A DNA stretch of 44,774 nucleotides from Oscillospiraceae bacterium (lineage in GTDB: Bacteria > Bacillota > Clostridia > Oscillospirales > UBA929). The stretch lies in assembly GCA_031255175.1 (NCBI GenBank), contig JAIRTA010000058.1:1-44774 (forward strand). Direction: 5' to 3'. This document shows positions 7,679 to 16,264 of the stretch, one piece after another. The position numbers were made by a program, and so were the translations under genes. Below the pieces are notes generated by a model. It was given only the letters and a program-made list of their open reading frames with translations. It searched no databases and was not told the origin of the DNA. Numbering within the stretch: position 1 is the stretch's first letter; every line of letters starts with the position of its first letter.

Positions 7679-9013
7679 TTAGAAAGGCTGCATAGTGTCT
7701 GGGTTGAGCAACACGCCCGTCGCAAATTCCTGCGGATACACGCTCGTGGGCTTGCCGTTTTGCCACTGCAGGATGATGGCGCGGGAATCGGTGTTCAGAC
7801 CTGTCGTGTCGTCAAAGTCACCGTAGCCGTTGATGATACCAAACCATTGGCTGTTGTCTTTGTTGAGCTTGCGAAGCTCGTCGCGAACCGCGATCGGATC
7901 GTCGGATTGCGCGTTTTCAACTGCCTCATACGCAAGCATAATTGAGAAAAGCGTCGGCCCGCCTTGTCCCGCAAGAAATTCGTTGTTCTTTTCTTCGTAG
8001 TAGGCGTTCATTTCCATCCAGCCGGCGTTCTCGACAGCACCCTTTTGGTCCCAGCACCAAGCGTCGACGGACGTAAGCCCGTTCACATTGTCTCCGAGAT
8101 CTTTGTAGAGAGACGGCCAGGTCATCGCCGCGCCGCCGCCGATTACGAGCGGGTGATAATTCAGTGTGTTCATGGCCGTGAAGATAAGTTTGAGATCGTT
8201 CGGATACGCACTCGGAAGAATGACGTCGACGCCCGCGTTCTGGATCTTTGTGATCAGCGGGGTCGCGTCTGTAAACGAACTCCCCTCATACCCTTCATCG
8301 GAGACAAGGTTGAGCCCACGCTCCACAACTTGTGTACGCGTATTGTTGGACTGGTCTGTGCCCCAGGCGTCATTGGAATAGAGGAGCCCGAGCTTCAGAT
8401 CTTTGATATCTTTGCCGGTGAGCTTCGCGTATTCGGCGAGGAAGTCAAGCTGCGTGGGAATGAACGAACTCGACGTGGCCGCCGGTTGGAACACAAACGA
8501 ACATCCTTGTTCTGAAACAGCTTTGTTCGCCGCCGCACCCGTGACTGTGGGCACTTTGTACTTTTCAAGTATCGGAAGCATTGTCAGCGCGATGGACGAG
8601 TTGGAGTTGCCTATCGCACACGTATACCCGCCTGCGGAAAGAGCGCGCTCGAGAGGAAGCGTTGCCGTGGCCGCGTCGGATGTGGAGTCGAGAACCTCGA
8701 TATGAATAGGGCGCCCGCCCAAGGAGGGAAAACCGCCAAGTTTTTCGTTGATGTACCACTGTGCCGTTTCAGCTGCGAGAGTGCACTGACGGCCCGATTC
8801 GGCCGTACCACCCGATACGCAGGCATACACAAGGAATTTGACAGGATCGCCTGACGCGCCGGTGTTGCCGGCGCCATTGGCAGGTGTCGACTCATTGGGC
8901 GCCGCGGGAGTTTCCTCCCTTGGTGCCGACGGCACCGTATTGTCCCCCGAACAACCCGCTGCCACGGAAAACGCCATGATCACAACAAGGATCAACGCCA
9001 ATTTCTTTTTCAT
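7679..9013 (-). CDS. Solute-binding lipoprotein of the LIV-type ABC transporter
   Basis: The 444-residue protein is a type I periplasmic-binding-fold receptor (Peripla_BP_6/LivJ class). It has a lipoprotein signal of 20 residues and lipobox VAAGC (Cys21), so the mature protein is tethered outside the membrane. A Ser/Pro/Thr/Ala/Gly linker follows to about residue 55. Motifs such as VCDSTSD-like and GLLYSNDAWGTD fit the family. It is the first gene of the operon, with AAAGGGG ahead of the ATG at 9013. Two promoters lie upstream. The ligand cannot be read from sequence; the downstream enzymes suggest a sugar-derived or hydroxy-acid compound. Confidence 0.9.
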   Translation of the reverse strand: MKKKLALILVVIMAFSVAAGCSGDNTVPSAPREETPAAPNESTPANGAGNTGASGDPVKFLVYACVSGGTAESGRQCTLAAETAQWYINEKLGGFPSLGGRPIHIEVLDSTSDAATATLPLERALSAGGYTCAIGNSNSSIALTMLPILEKYKVPTVTGAAANKAVSEQGCSFVFQPAATSSSFIPTQLDFLAEYAKLTGKDIKDLKLGLLYSNDAWGTDQSNNTRTQVVERGLNLVSDEGYEGSSFTDATPLITKIQNAGVDVILPSAYPNDLKLIFTAMNTLNYHPLVIGGGAAMTWPSLYKDLGDNVNGLTSVDAWCWDQKGAVENAGWMEMNAYYEEKNNEFLAGQGGPTLFSIMLAYEAVENAQSDDPIAVRDELRKLNKDNSQWFGIINGYGDFDDTTGLNTDSRAIILQWQNGKPTSVYPQEFATGVLLNPDTMQPF

Positions 9014-9040
9014 AAATGCATCCCCTTTCTATCTTGCGCG

Positions 9041-9070
9041 ACAATAGTAACAACATTGTCTACGTGTCAA
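9041..9070 (-). promoter_or_regulatory. Proximal promoter P2 of the transporter operon
   Basis: On the minus strand, TTGACA (9065-9070) is followed after 18 bases by TATTGT (9041-9046). Transcription would start near 9034, just before the receptor gene's ribosome site. The perfect -35 makes it credible, but the -10 is weak. Confidence 0.5.
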
Positions 9071-9252
9071 AACATTCGCCCGCCGCCCGCCGGCGACTTG
9101 CTCCGTCGCATGTTCCCCGCCTCGCGGGGAGAGGGCGGCAACAGAAAATCTCCACCCCTTCTGCGACAACCGGAACCGCCACTGGTAGACTCACACTTCT
9201 TTTCCAAGTTTTCGTCTTTTCAACTTAGAATACTATATATTTTGCCTCTTAT

Positions 9253-9276
9253 AATTGATCTGACGTCAGATCAATT
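9253..9276. promoter_or_regulatory. Perfect 24-bp palindromic operator
   Basis: AATTGATCTGAC is followed directly by its exact reverse complement. It begins 7 bases beyond the -10 of promoter P1 and so covers the predicted start site, the usual position for repression. The shape (TGATC-TGACGTCA-GATCA) recalls operators of GntR/FadR-type sugar-acid regulators; that family assignment is inference. No regulator gene is present nearby. Confidence 0.75.
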
Positions 9277-9283
9277 CAGCTAC

Positions 9284-9312
9284 AGTATAGCTTTGTTGCT
9301 TTCAAAAGTCAA
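9284..9312 (-). promoter_or_regulatory. Main sigma-A promoter P1 of the transporter operon
   Basis: On the minus strand, TTGACT (9307-9312) and TATACT (9284-9289) are separated by exactly 17 bases. Predicted start is near 9276, inside the palindromic operator, giving a leader of about 263 bases to the receptor ATG. This leader includes a small CCCCGC/GCGGGG hairpin near 9117-9131. Confidence 0.8.
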
Positions 9313-10033
9313 TACACAGTGTGAATTTTTGTGAGCTTTTCCGTCTGTCAACATTGCACCGGACAAACCTGCCCAAGTCGGATTTAGATTTTTCAGCGAT
9401 TCTCTTCACAAAATTATCTCACACCACTCCCCTCCTTATTTCCCCGGTCTCTCGGCCACACGCCGCCCGGAGATCCCTCGGGGTGTCCGCCGCCCGCAGT
9501 CTTTCCTATCCGTCCAGGGCGAGACCATCTGCACAAACGGTCTCCACCGGCGGCCGTTTTGTCTGTACACAAAACAACTGCCCACTCCCGGATGTATCCT
9601 CTCGACCCACACAAACCCGCTGGACCGCAGGACTTTCGACGGTTTCCACACGATTTGCTATGCTATACCCTTTTGAAGCATGCCACAGACGCCAACCACT
9701 TCTTTTTTACCATATATATTTTGCAAAGTCAAGTGGTACACGTGATATTTTTTATATATTTCGATTGAATTAAACGGAAAACACGCTATAAAACGGCACT
9801 TTTGGAAATGCATTCCCTTTTCAAAGCATCTAGACGTGTCATTTTTTATTTCCATTTTATATCGTCCTCGGCGCTCTGGACAGCGTCGGATCCAGCTGGT
9901 AGAATGGGGATGCCAACCCATAGACCATCCGCTCTCTCGGGGATGCCACTGCAAGCGTCTCCTATGTCCATGAAAACGCGCCCGCCGGGCCTCATATGCC
10001 CGGCGGAGAAACACATTGAGGAGAAAGTTACAC
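9313..10033. other. Long intergenic region before glycerate kinase
   Basis: With the leader of the transporter operon, this makes about 1 kb with no convincing gene on either strand. Reading frames in it lack ribosome sites and family patterns. It is AT-rich around 9700-9870, where a promoter for glycerate kinase might lie, but no clean -35/-10 pair was found. A 9-bp hairpin (CCGCCGGGC, 9982-9990, with 9998-10006) sits just ahead of the glycerate kinase ribosome site. Confidence 0.5.
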
Positions 10034-11194
10034 ATGATAAATAAATGCATTCTGATTCCGGACAGCTTCAAAGGCAGTATGAGTTCCGGCGAGATCTGCT
10101 CCATCATGGAGAAAGCGATTGACCGCTATTATCCGGACGCCAAAATCATCTCCATTCCCGTCGCGGACGGCGGGGAGGGCAGTGTGGACTGTTTTTTGGC
10201 GGCCCTGGGCGGAGAACGCGTCGTCACGACGGTAAAAGGACCGTACATGGAAGACATGGAAGCCTACTACGGTCAGTTGCCTGACAAAACGGCCGTGGTC
10301 GAAATGGCAGCCTGCGCTGGACTTCCCCTCGTCGGGGACAGGCGTGCCGCCGAAAAAACAACAACTTACGGGGTGGGGCAATGTATCGCACACGCGGCGG
10401 CGGCCGGCTGCAAAAAAATCATACTCTGCCTTGGCGGCAGCGCCACAAATGACGGTGGCACGGGCGCGGCGGCGGCACTGGGAATCCGGTTTTTGAACAG
10501 CCGGGGCGAGCGTTTCGTCCCCACGGGCAAGACTCTGCGCGATATCGACCGCATCGATAAGACCGAATTGCTTCCGTCCCTGCGGGACGTGGAGACCATA
10601 GCCATGTGCGATATCGACAACCCCCTCTGCGGCCCGGACGGCGCGGCACATGTCTTCGGACCCCAAAAGGGTGCGGACCCCGCCACGGTGGCGCTGCTGG
10701 ACAGTGGGCTCGCGCATATGGCGGCCGTCGTCAAACGCGACCTCGGCGCGGACATCCTTGATCTCCCCGGGGCCGGAGCCGCCGGCGGCATGGGGGGCGG
10801 CATGGCCGCTTTCCTAAACGCGCGCCTCCAGATGGGCATCGAAACCATATTGGACACCGTCAGCTTTGACAGCCTGTTGAGCGGCGCGGATATCGTATTC
10901 AGCGGCGAGGGAAGAATCGACAGCCAGTCCCTGCGCGGCAAAGTTGTGATCGGTGTGGCGCGGCGCGCGAAATCGGCGGGCGTGCCACTCGTTGTATTGG
11001 CCGGCGACGTCGCCGACGACCTGGGCCCCGCCTATGACGCGGGGGTTTCCGCCATCTTCAGCATCAACCGCGTGGCGGTTCCGTTCAGCGAGGCCAAACA
11101 CCGCAGCAAAAGGGATCTCGCTTGCACCATAGATGACCTCATGCGATACACGACACTCTTCCCGCTCACAGCAACGCCGGCAACCGGTCGATGA
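10034..11194 (+). CDS. Glycerate 2-kinase (GarK/GlxK family)
   Basis: The 386-residue protein is a type-1 glycerate kinase. It shows PDSFKGSMSS (9-18), VADGGEGS (43-50), LGGSATNDGGTG (133-144), a GAAGGMGGGMA segment and SGEGRIDSQSLRGK near residue 290-304. It phosphorylates D-glycerate to 2-phosphoglycerate in the cytoplasm. The ATG at 10034 follows GAGGAG; an upstream in-frame codon at 10016 would give a poorer start. It is transcribed away from the garR operon and would use the GarR product. Its last 29 bp overlap the tail of the convergent HAD gene, and the C-terminal dozen residues lie in that overlap. Confidence 0.93.
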   Translation: MINKCILIPDSFKGSMSSGEICSIMEKAIDRYYPDAKIISIPVADGGEGSVDCFLAALGGERVVTTVKGPYMEDMEAYYGQLPDKTAVVEMAACAGLPLVGDRRAAEKTTTYGVGQCIAHAAAAGCKKIILCLGGSATNDGGTGAAAALGIRFLNSRGERFVPTGKTLRDIDRIDKTELLPSLRDVETIAMCDIDNPLCGPDGAAHVFGPQKGADPATVALLDSGLAHMAAVVKRDLGADILDLPGAGAAGGMGGGMAAFLNARLQMGIETILDTVSFDSLLSGADIVFSGEGRIDSQSLRGKVVIGVARRAKSAGVPLVVLAGDVADDLGPAYDAGVSAIFSINRVAVPFSEAKHRSKRDLACTIDDLMRYTTLFPLTATPATGR

Positions 11195-11972
11195 CGGCCG
11201 CGAGGGCGTGGTCGTCGCAGTCGGGGGCGGCGTAGCGGGCCGCCGCGCGGACCGCCGGGGCGGCGTTCGCCGGGGCAAAAGAGACCGCCGCGCGCAGCAT
11301 GGGCAGGTCGTTTTCCTGGTCGCCAACACAGAAAACCCGTTTGGGCGGAACCGACAGGGCGTCGGCCAGCCAGCACAGCGCCGTGCCCTTGTTGGCCTCC
11401 TTGTGCTGCATCTCCAGCAAGTTCGCGTGGGAGAAGCAGACGTCGTATTGGCCCCCGTACCGCGGGCGGAACCAGTCGCTCAGCGCCCGCAGCATCGCCG
11501 CCTCGCCCACAAACAGCGCTTTCAGCCAGTTGCCCGGAATGTCCGTCAGAGACGGCGCCCGCGCGGCGGAAACCTGGACGGCGGCGAGGTGCGCGCGCGA
11601 CGTCTCGTTGCTTCCGACGACCCAGATCCCCGTCAACAGATGCGCCTCGACGACGACCTCCGGAAAAGCCGCCCGGACGGCGGCGCACACGGGCAAATAA
11701 TCGCTGTCAAGCGGAACGGACCGCAGCACCCGGCCCTCGTCGTAGTCGTAGACGAGCGCGCCGTTGGCCAAGATCACCGGGGCATTCAGCGGGATCGCCC
11801 GCCGGGGCTGCTCGAAGGCCTGGATCGCCCGCCCCGTGGCCACGGTGAACCGCCCGCCCTCCTCGATAAACCGCCGGATCGCGGCCCGGTTTGGTTCCGA
11901 CACCTGCCGCGCCCGGTTGTAAAGTGTGCCGTCCAAATCGGACGCCAGCAAAATATTGTCAAATATTCCCAT
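11166..11972 (-). CDS. Cof-type HAD-superfamily phosphatase
   Basis: The 268-residue protein has HAD motif I as DLDGT (12-16), a motif II/cap region (ATGRAIQ), Lys in the cap-distal segment, and the motif III/IV stretch VGDQENDLPML near residue 217. Cof-type members dephosphorylate small sugar phosphates or nucleotide cofactors such as FMN. Substrate is unknown. GGAGG lies 5 bases before the ATG at 11972. It is the last gene of the long operon starting at mutL, and its 3' end runs 29 bp into the convergent glycerate kinase gene with no terminator visible between them. Confidence 0.85.
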   Translation of the reverse strand: MGIFDNILLASDLDGTLYNRARQVSEPNRAAIRRFIEEGGRFTVATGRAIQAFEQPRRAIPLNAPVILANGALVYDYDEGRVLRSVPLDSDYLPVCAAVRAAFPEVVVEAHLLTGIWVVGSNETSRAHLAAVQVSAARAPSLTDIPGNWLKALFVGEAAMLRALSDWFRPRYGGQYDVCFSHANLLEMQHKEANKGTALCWLADALSVPPKRVFCVGDQENDLPMLRAAVSFAPANAAPAVRAAARYAAPDCDDHALAAVIDRLPALL

Positions 11973-12017
11973 TTATTCCTCCGTGTCCATCGGTCTCTCC
12001 GGGCCGCGCTCTCTCTC

Positions 12018-12109
12018 CGAGGTCCTGTGCGTGTGCGGGGCTGCGGCGGTGGAGGGCGCACACAAGGCGCGCCCCTACACGAGGTCCTGCGCGTGTGCGG
12101 GCTGCGGCG
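12018..12109. repeat. Duplicated 30-bp segment at the rluD 3' end
   Basis: The segment 12080-12109, which encodes the last residues of RluD (PQPAHAQDLV), recurs at 12018-12048 with one substitution and one extra base. Between them is a hairpin-forming GTAGGGGCGCGCC-type sequence (minus strand). This arrangement looks like the footprint of a small palindromic element at the gene end. Confidence 0.6.
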
Positions 12110-13010
12110 CCAGACGTGTCAGCATGGCCGTAAAATAGTCCGGGCGGGCGGCTTCAAACCGCAGCGGCCGGCCGGTCCTCGGGTGTATCAGCCGCAGCGA
12201 GGCGGCGTGCAGACACTGCCCGCGCAGCGCCCACAGGTCCGGCCCGCCGTAGAGGCTGTCCCCCAGCAGCGGATGCCCGGCGGCGCGCAGGTGCGCCCGG
12301 ATCTGATGGGTGCGGCCCGTCTCCAGCCGGCACTCCACATGGGTCGCGCCCGGCAGGCGCGCCAGCACCCGGTAATGCGTGACGGCCGGCCGCCCGCCCG
12401 CGGTCACCACCGCCATGCGCTTCCGGTTCTTCGGGTCCCGCCCGATCGCGCCCCGCCAAACGCCGCGCTCCCCGGGCAGGGCGCCCGCCGCCAGGCCCTC
12501 GTAGACGCGCGTCATCTCGCGCCCGGCGAGCTGCCCGGAGAGCGCGAGGTGCGCCGCGTCGTTCTTGGCCGCCACCAGCAGCCCCGACGTGTCTTTGTCC
12601 AGCCGGTGTACAATGCCGGGGCGCGCAACGCCGCCGATGCCGGACAGACCGCCCCGGCAGTGGTGGAGCAGCGCGTTGACCAGCGTGCCGTCCGCGTGCC
12701 CGGCCGCCGGGTGGACGACAAGCCCGCGCGGTTTGTTCACAACGATGAGATCTTCGTCCTCATACACAATGTCGAGCGGGATGTCCTGTGCGGCCGCGGC
12801 GCTCGGCGCCGGGTCCGGCCAGTCCGCCGTGAAGACCTCCCCCGCCGCCACCCGGTGGTTTTTCCCTGCCGGCCGGCCGTCGAGGGTCACTTCACCCCGC
12901 TCGCAAAGGCGCGCGAACGCGCTCCGGGAGAGCACTCCGGAGCGCGCCAAAAACACATCCAGGCGGAGGTTCTCGTCCGCCTCAGCCGCCTCAAAGCGCT
13001 GCCGCGGCAT
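12075..13010 (-). CDS. Ribosomal large-subunit pseudouridine synthase, RluD/RluA family
   Basis: The 311-residue protein has an N-terminal S4 RNA-binding domain (about 15-65) and a RluA-type catalytic domain with HRLDKDTSG (135-143). Asp138 is the catalytic nucleophile, and ETGRTHQIR follows later. It converts specific uridines in 23S rRNA to pseudouridine; in Bacillus the equivalent beside lspA is ylyB. Its start at 13010 lies 20 bp inside the end of lspA, with GGAGG about 16 bases and AAGGA nearer upstream. The C-terminal ten residues come from a sequence that is duplicated downstream. Confidence 0.92.
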   Translation of the reverse strand: MPRQRFEAAEADENLRLDVFLARSGVLSRSAFARLCERGEVTLDGRPAGKNHRVAAGEVFTADWPDPAPSAAAAQDIPLDIVYEDEDLIVVNKPRGLVVHPAAGHADGTLVNALLHHCRGGLSGIGGVARPGIVHRLDKDTSGLLVAAKNDAAHLALSGQLAGREMTRVYEGLAAGALPGERGVWRGAIGRDPKNRKRMAVVTAGGRPAVTHYRVLARLPGATHVECRLETGRTHQIRAHLRAAGHPLLGDSLYGGPDLWALRGQCLHAASLRLIHPRTGRPLRFEAARPDYFTAMLTRLAPQPAHAQDLV

Positions 13011-13485
13011 CCGTCTCGTCCTTTCCTCCGGCGGGCCGGTCGTGCCGGAACAGGAGATAAAGGCAAAACAACGCGCCGCCCGTCGTCACAAAGATGTCGG
13101 CCACATTGAAGATGGCGAACCGGACAAACAAAAACTCAAACATGTCCACCACATAACCGCTGACAACCCTGTCGAAGAAATTGCCCAGCGCGCCGCCCAG
13201 GATGAGACACAGCGACCAGCTCCCCAACGGCGTCTGCGGCCAGCGGCGCAGCAGCGCCCAGAGGATGACGCAAACAGCCGCGACCGTGAGGATCAAAAAC
13301 AGCCAGCGCCTGTTCGCCAGGATTCCAAAGGCCGCGCCCCGGTTTTCGACATAGATCATATGCACGACGCCGGGGACCAGCGGCTGTACCGCCTGCCCCG
13401 CGAGATGCTGCGTCGCCCAATATTTTATATATCTGTCGAGGCCGACGATGGCGAGCACCGAGAGCCCCTGCCAAAGACCCGTCAT
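12991..13485 (-). CDS. lspA: Lipoprotein signal peptidase II
   Basis: A 164-residue membrane protease with four hydrophobic helices. The catalytic aspartates are visible as Asp105 in GNFFDR and Asp130 in FNVADIF. It cleaves signal peptides of lipoproteins after lipidation, and so would process the two lipoproteins in this window. The ATG at 13485 overlaps the ileS stop in an ATGA arrangement, so translation is coupled. The ileS-lspA-rluD order is classic for Firmicutes. Confidence 0.95.
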   Translation of the reverse strand: MTGLWQGLSVLAIVGLDRYIKYWATQHLAGQAVQPLVPGVVHMIYVENRGAAFGILANRRWLFLILTVAAVCVILWALLRRWPQTPLGSWSLCLILGGALGNFFDRVVSGYVVDMFEFLFVRFAIFNVADIFVTTGGALFCLYLLFRHDRPAGGKDETDAAAAL

Positions 13486-16235
13486 CCCGCCACAACCCCG
13501 GTGCAGCGCGGGCACAGGCCCGGGTGATCCTCATGGCCGCCGTCCCGGGTGAAGTAGCCCCAGCATCGCGGGCATTTCTCCCCCGGCGCCCGCTCGACGC
13601 GGATGGCCCGCGCCCCCCGCGAGACCGACACGGCCGACACAATGCAAACGGCGGGCAGAACATCCCGCACACTCTGCCAGAAGTCGTACTCCTCCCCTTC
13701 CGACGTGAGCAAAACATGGGCTTCCAGCGGCTTTCCGAGCAGTTTGTCGGCCCGGGCGCTCTCCAGCGCCAAATTCACCTCGTCCCGCAGCGCCACAATC
13801 CGCTCCCAGCGCGCCGCCTCGTCTTCGTCCATCACGGCAAAGGGCGGCGGCTCCGGCATCGGGTTGCACAGCACGCTGCGCGTGTCCGCCGCCGCGTGGT
13901 GCGGCATGGCGGCCCAGATCTCCTCGGAGGTGAAGGCCAGCAGCGGCGCCAGCAGACGCACCAGGGTGTCGAGCAAGATATACATCGTCGACTGCGCGGC
14001 GCGGCGCGCGGGCGCCTCCTCGGCGTCGCAATACAGCCGGTCCTTGATGATGTCGAGGTAGAAGCCGGAGAGATCGTTTACACAGAAGTTGTGCATGGCG
14101 TGTAGAATCGGATGGTATTCGAAGCGGTCGTACGCCTCGCGCACCCGCCGCACGAGACGCGCCATCCGGAAGAGAACAAAGCGGTCAAGCGGCGTGAGCG
14201 CCTCGACCGGACACATCGCGTCCGGGTTGAAGTCGTGCAGATTGCCCAGCATAAACCGGGCCGTGTTGCGGATCTTCAGATAGACCTCGGAGAGCTGCCG
14301 CAGCAGTGTCTCCGAGATGCGCATGTCGTTGTGGTAGTCCGAAGACGCCGTCCACAGGCGCAGCATGTCCGCGCCGTAGCGCCCCACGATGTCGGCCGGC
14401 GTCACCGTATTGCCGACAGACTTGGACATTTTCCGGCCCTCGCCGTCCACCGTCCAGCCATGCGTCACCACGGTCCGGTAAGGGGCCTGCCCCCCCGTGG
14501 CAACGGCCGTCAGCAGCGACGACTGGAACCAGCCGCGGTATTGGTCCCCGCCCTCCAGGTAGAGGTCGGCGGGCCAGGCGAGCACCGGGTTTGTCCGCAG
14601 CACCGCCGCGTGGGTGGAGCCGGAGTCAAACCAGCCGTCCAGCGTGTCTGTCTCTTTTGTAAACGCCGTGTGTCCGCAGACCGCGCAGACCGTCCCGGCC
14701 GGCAGGATCTCGGAGGCCGGCCGGACATACCAGGCGTTTGAACCCTCGCGGGCAAAGAGCTCCGCCACGGCGTCGACGCTCTCCGGCGTGATGTGCGGCG
14801 CGGCGCAAGCGGCGCAGTAAAAGGCGGGGATCGGCAGCCCCCAGTGGCGCTGGCGGGAGATGCACCAATCGGCGCGCTCGCGCACCATTGTCTCCATGCG
14901 CTCCGCGCCCCAGCCGGGCACCCAGGTGATGTCTTTCACCGTCTGCAGCACGTCCGTCTTCATCGCGTCCACGGACGCGAACCACTGCTGCGTCGCCCGG
15001 TAGACCACCGGGCGCTTGCAGCGCCAGCAGTGCGGATAGGTGTGCGTGAGCGACGCCACGGCCAGCAGCGCCCCCCGCGCGCGCAGATCGTCCAAAATGG
15101 CGGCGTTTGCCTTCTCGTAATACAGCCCGGCAAAGGGCCCGGCCTCGTCTGTGAGACAGCCGCGCGCGTCCACCGGCACCGGGATCGGCAGGTCGTAGGG
15201 CTTGCAGGCAAAGTAGTCCTCCAAGCCGTGGCCCGGAGCGGTGTGCACACACCCCGTGCCGCTCTCCGCCGTCACATGTTCGCCGAGGATCACGAGGCTC
15301 TCGCGGTCTAAAAACGGGTGGCGCGTCGTCACGCGCTCGAGCTGGGCCCCACTGAAGACGGCCAGTTTTTCGGCGTTCTCCCACCCGGCGACGCCGGCCA
15401 CGCTCTCAAACAGCGCCTCGGCCACAACAAACCGCTCCCCGCCCACGCGGTAGAGCCCGTAATCGAAGCGGGGGTGCAGGCTGATCGCCACATTGCCCGG
15501 CAGCGTCCAGGTCGTGGTCGTCCAGATGACGATGAAGACGGGCGATGCGTCGCCCGTCGCCCCAAAGAGGCCCCTGTCGTCCTCGACGCGGAACTTCACA
15601 TAGATGGAATCGCAGGGGTCGTCCTGGTATTCGATCTCGGCCTCGGCCAGCGCCGTCTCGTCATGGGGGCACCAATAGACCGGTTTGAGACCCCGGTAGA
15701 TGTAGCCCTTCTCGTACATTGTCCCGAAAACGCGCGTTTCCACCGCCTCAAAGGCCGGGTCCATCGTCAGATAGGGGTTGTCCCAGTCGCCCAAAATGCC
15801 CAGACGCACAAACTGGTCGCGCTGTCTCTCCACGTACTTCATCGCGAAATCGCGGCATTTGTCCCGAAAGACCGGAACGGAAATATCTTTTCGTCCAACC
15901 CCGCCGCTCTTCAAAATCTGGCTTTCGATCGGCAGGCCGTGGTTGTCCCACCCGGGGACATAGGGCGCCTGAAAGCCGGTCATGTTCTTGTAGCGCAGCA
16001 CAAAATCCTTCAAGATCTTGTTCATGGCTGTGCCGACATGGATATCATTGTTGGAAAACGGCGGGCCGTCGTGCAGCACATAGCGCGGGCGGTCCGCGTT
16101 CTTTTCCATCAAGAGTTCATACAGACGCTCCGCCTGCCACTTGGCCAGCATGGCCGGCTCCCGCTGCGCCAGAGAGGCCCGCATCGGAAAGTCCGTCTTG
16201 GGCAGGCGTATCGTGTCGTTGTAGTCGCGCGGCAT
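13482..16235 (-). CDS. ileS: Isoleucyl-tRNA synthetase
   Basis: The 917-residue class I synthetase has the HIGH-type motif HVGT (66-69), an editing domain in the middle, and KMSKS near residue 600. A C-terminal zinc finger of two CxxC pairs (CPRC and CPRC) lies in the last 35 residues, as in bacterial IleS with zinc. It charges tRNA-Ile. The ATG at 16235 is chosen because GAGGAG lies 8 bases upstream; a TTG two codons earlier is too close to it. No T-box leader is present: only 29 bp separate it from divIVA, so it depends on the upstream operon promoter. Confidence 0.97.
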   Translation of the reverse strand: MPRDYNDTIRLPKTDFPMRASLAQREPAMLAKWQAERLYELLMEKNADRPRYVLHDGPPFSNNDIHVGTAMNKILKDFVLRYKNMTGFQAPYVPGWDNHGLPIESQILKSGGVGRKDISVPVFRDKCRDFAMKYVERQRDQFVRLGILGDWDNPYLTMDPAFEAVETRVFGTMYEKGYIYRGLKPVYWCPHDETALAEAEIEYQDDPCDSIYVKFRVEDDRGLFGATGDASPVFIVIWTTTTWTLPGNVAISLHPRFDYGLYRVGGERFVVAEALFESVAGVAGWENAEKLAVFSGAQLERVTTRHPFLDRESLVILGEHVTAESGTGCVHTAPGHGLEDYFACKPYDLPIPVPVDARGCLTDEAGPFAGLYYEKANAAILDDLRARGALLAVASLTHTYPHCWRCKRPVVYRATQQWFASVDAMKTDVLQTVKDITWVPGWGAERMETMVRERADWCISRQRHWGLPIPAFYCAACAAPHITPESVDAVAELFAREGSNAWYVRPASEILPAGTVCAVCGHTAFTKETDTLDGWFDSGSTHAAVLRTNPVLAWPADLYLEGGDQYRGWFQSSLLTAVATGGQAPYRTVVTHGWTVDGEGRKMSKSVGNTVTPADIVGRYGADMLRLWTASSDYHNDMRISETLLRQLSEVYLKIRNTARFMLGNLHDFNPDAMCPVEALTPLDRFVLFRMARLVRRVREAYDRFEYHPILHAMHNFCVNDLSGFYLDIIKDRLYCDAEEAPARRAAQSTMYILLDTLVRLLAPLLAFTSEEIWAAMPHHAAADTRSVLCNPMPEPPPFAVMDEDEAARWERIVALRDEVNLALESARADKLLGKPLEAHVLLTSEGEEYDFWQSVRDVLPAVCIVSAVSVSRGARAIRVERAPGEKCPRCWGYFTRDGGHEDHPGLCPRCTGVVAG

Positions 16236-16264
16236 GGACAACTCTCCTCACGTCATTTCTTCCT

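Noticed and set aside
7510..7945. Short frames across the palindrome at 7624-7666
   Set aside because: Similar peptides on both strands arise from the palindrome itself; no start signals.
9321..9773. 150-codon plus-strand frame in the intergenic region
   Set aside because: No ribosome site, no motif, and it runs through the upstream side of the operon promoter.
11133..13109. Long open frames opposite the rluD/HAD genes (about 650 codons), and similar ones opposite mutL (20942-23125) and GH2 (32225-35107)
   Set aside because: They are antisense to well-recognised genes, rich in Arg/Gly/Pro/His from GC bias, and lack family motifs and ribosome sites.
16236..16264. T-box leader for ileS
   Set aside because: Only 29 bp lie between divIVA and ileS, with no room for a T-box.
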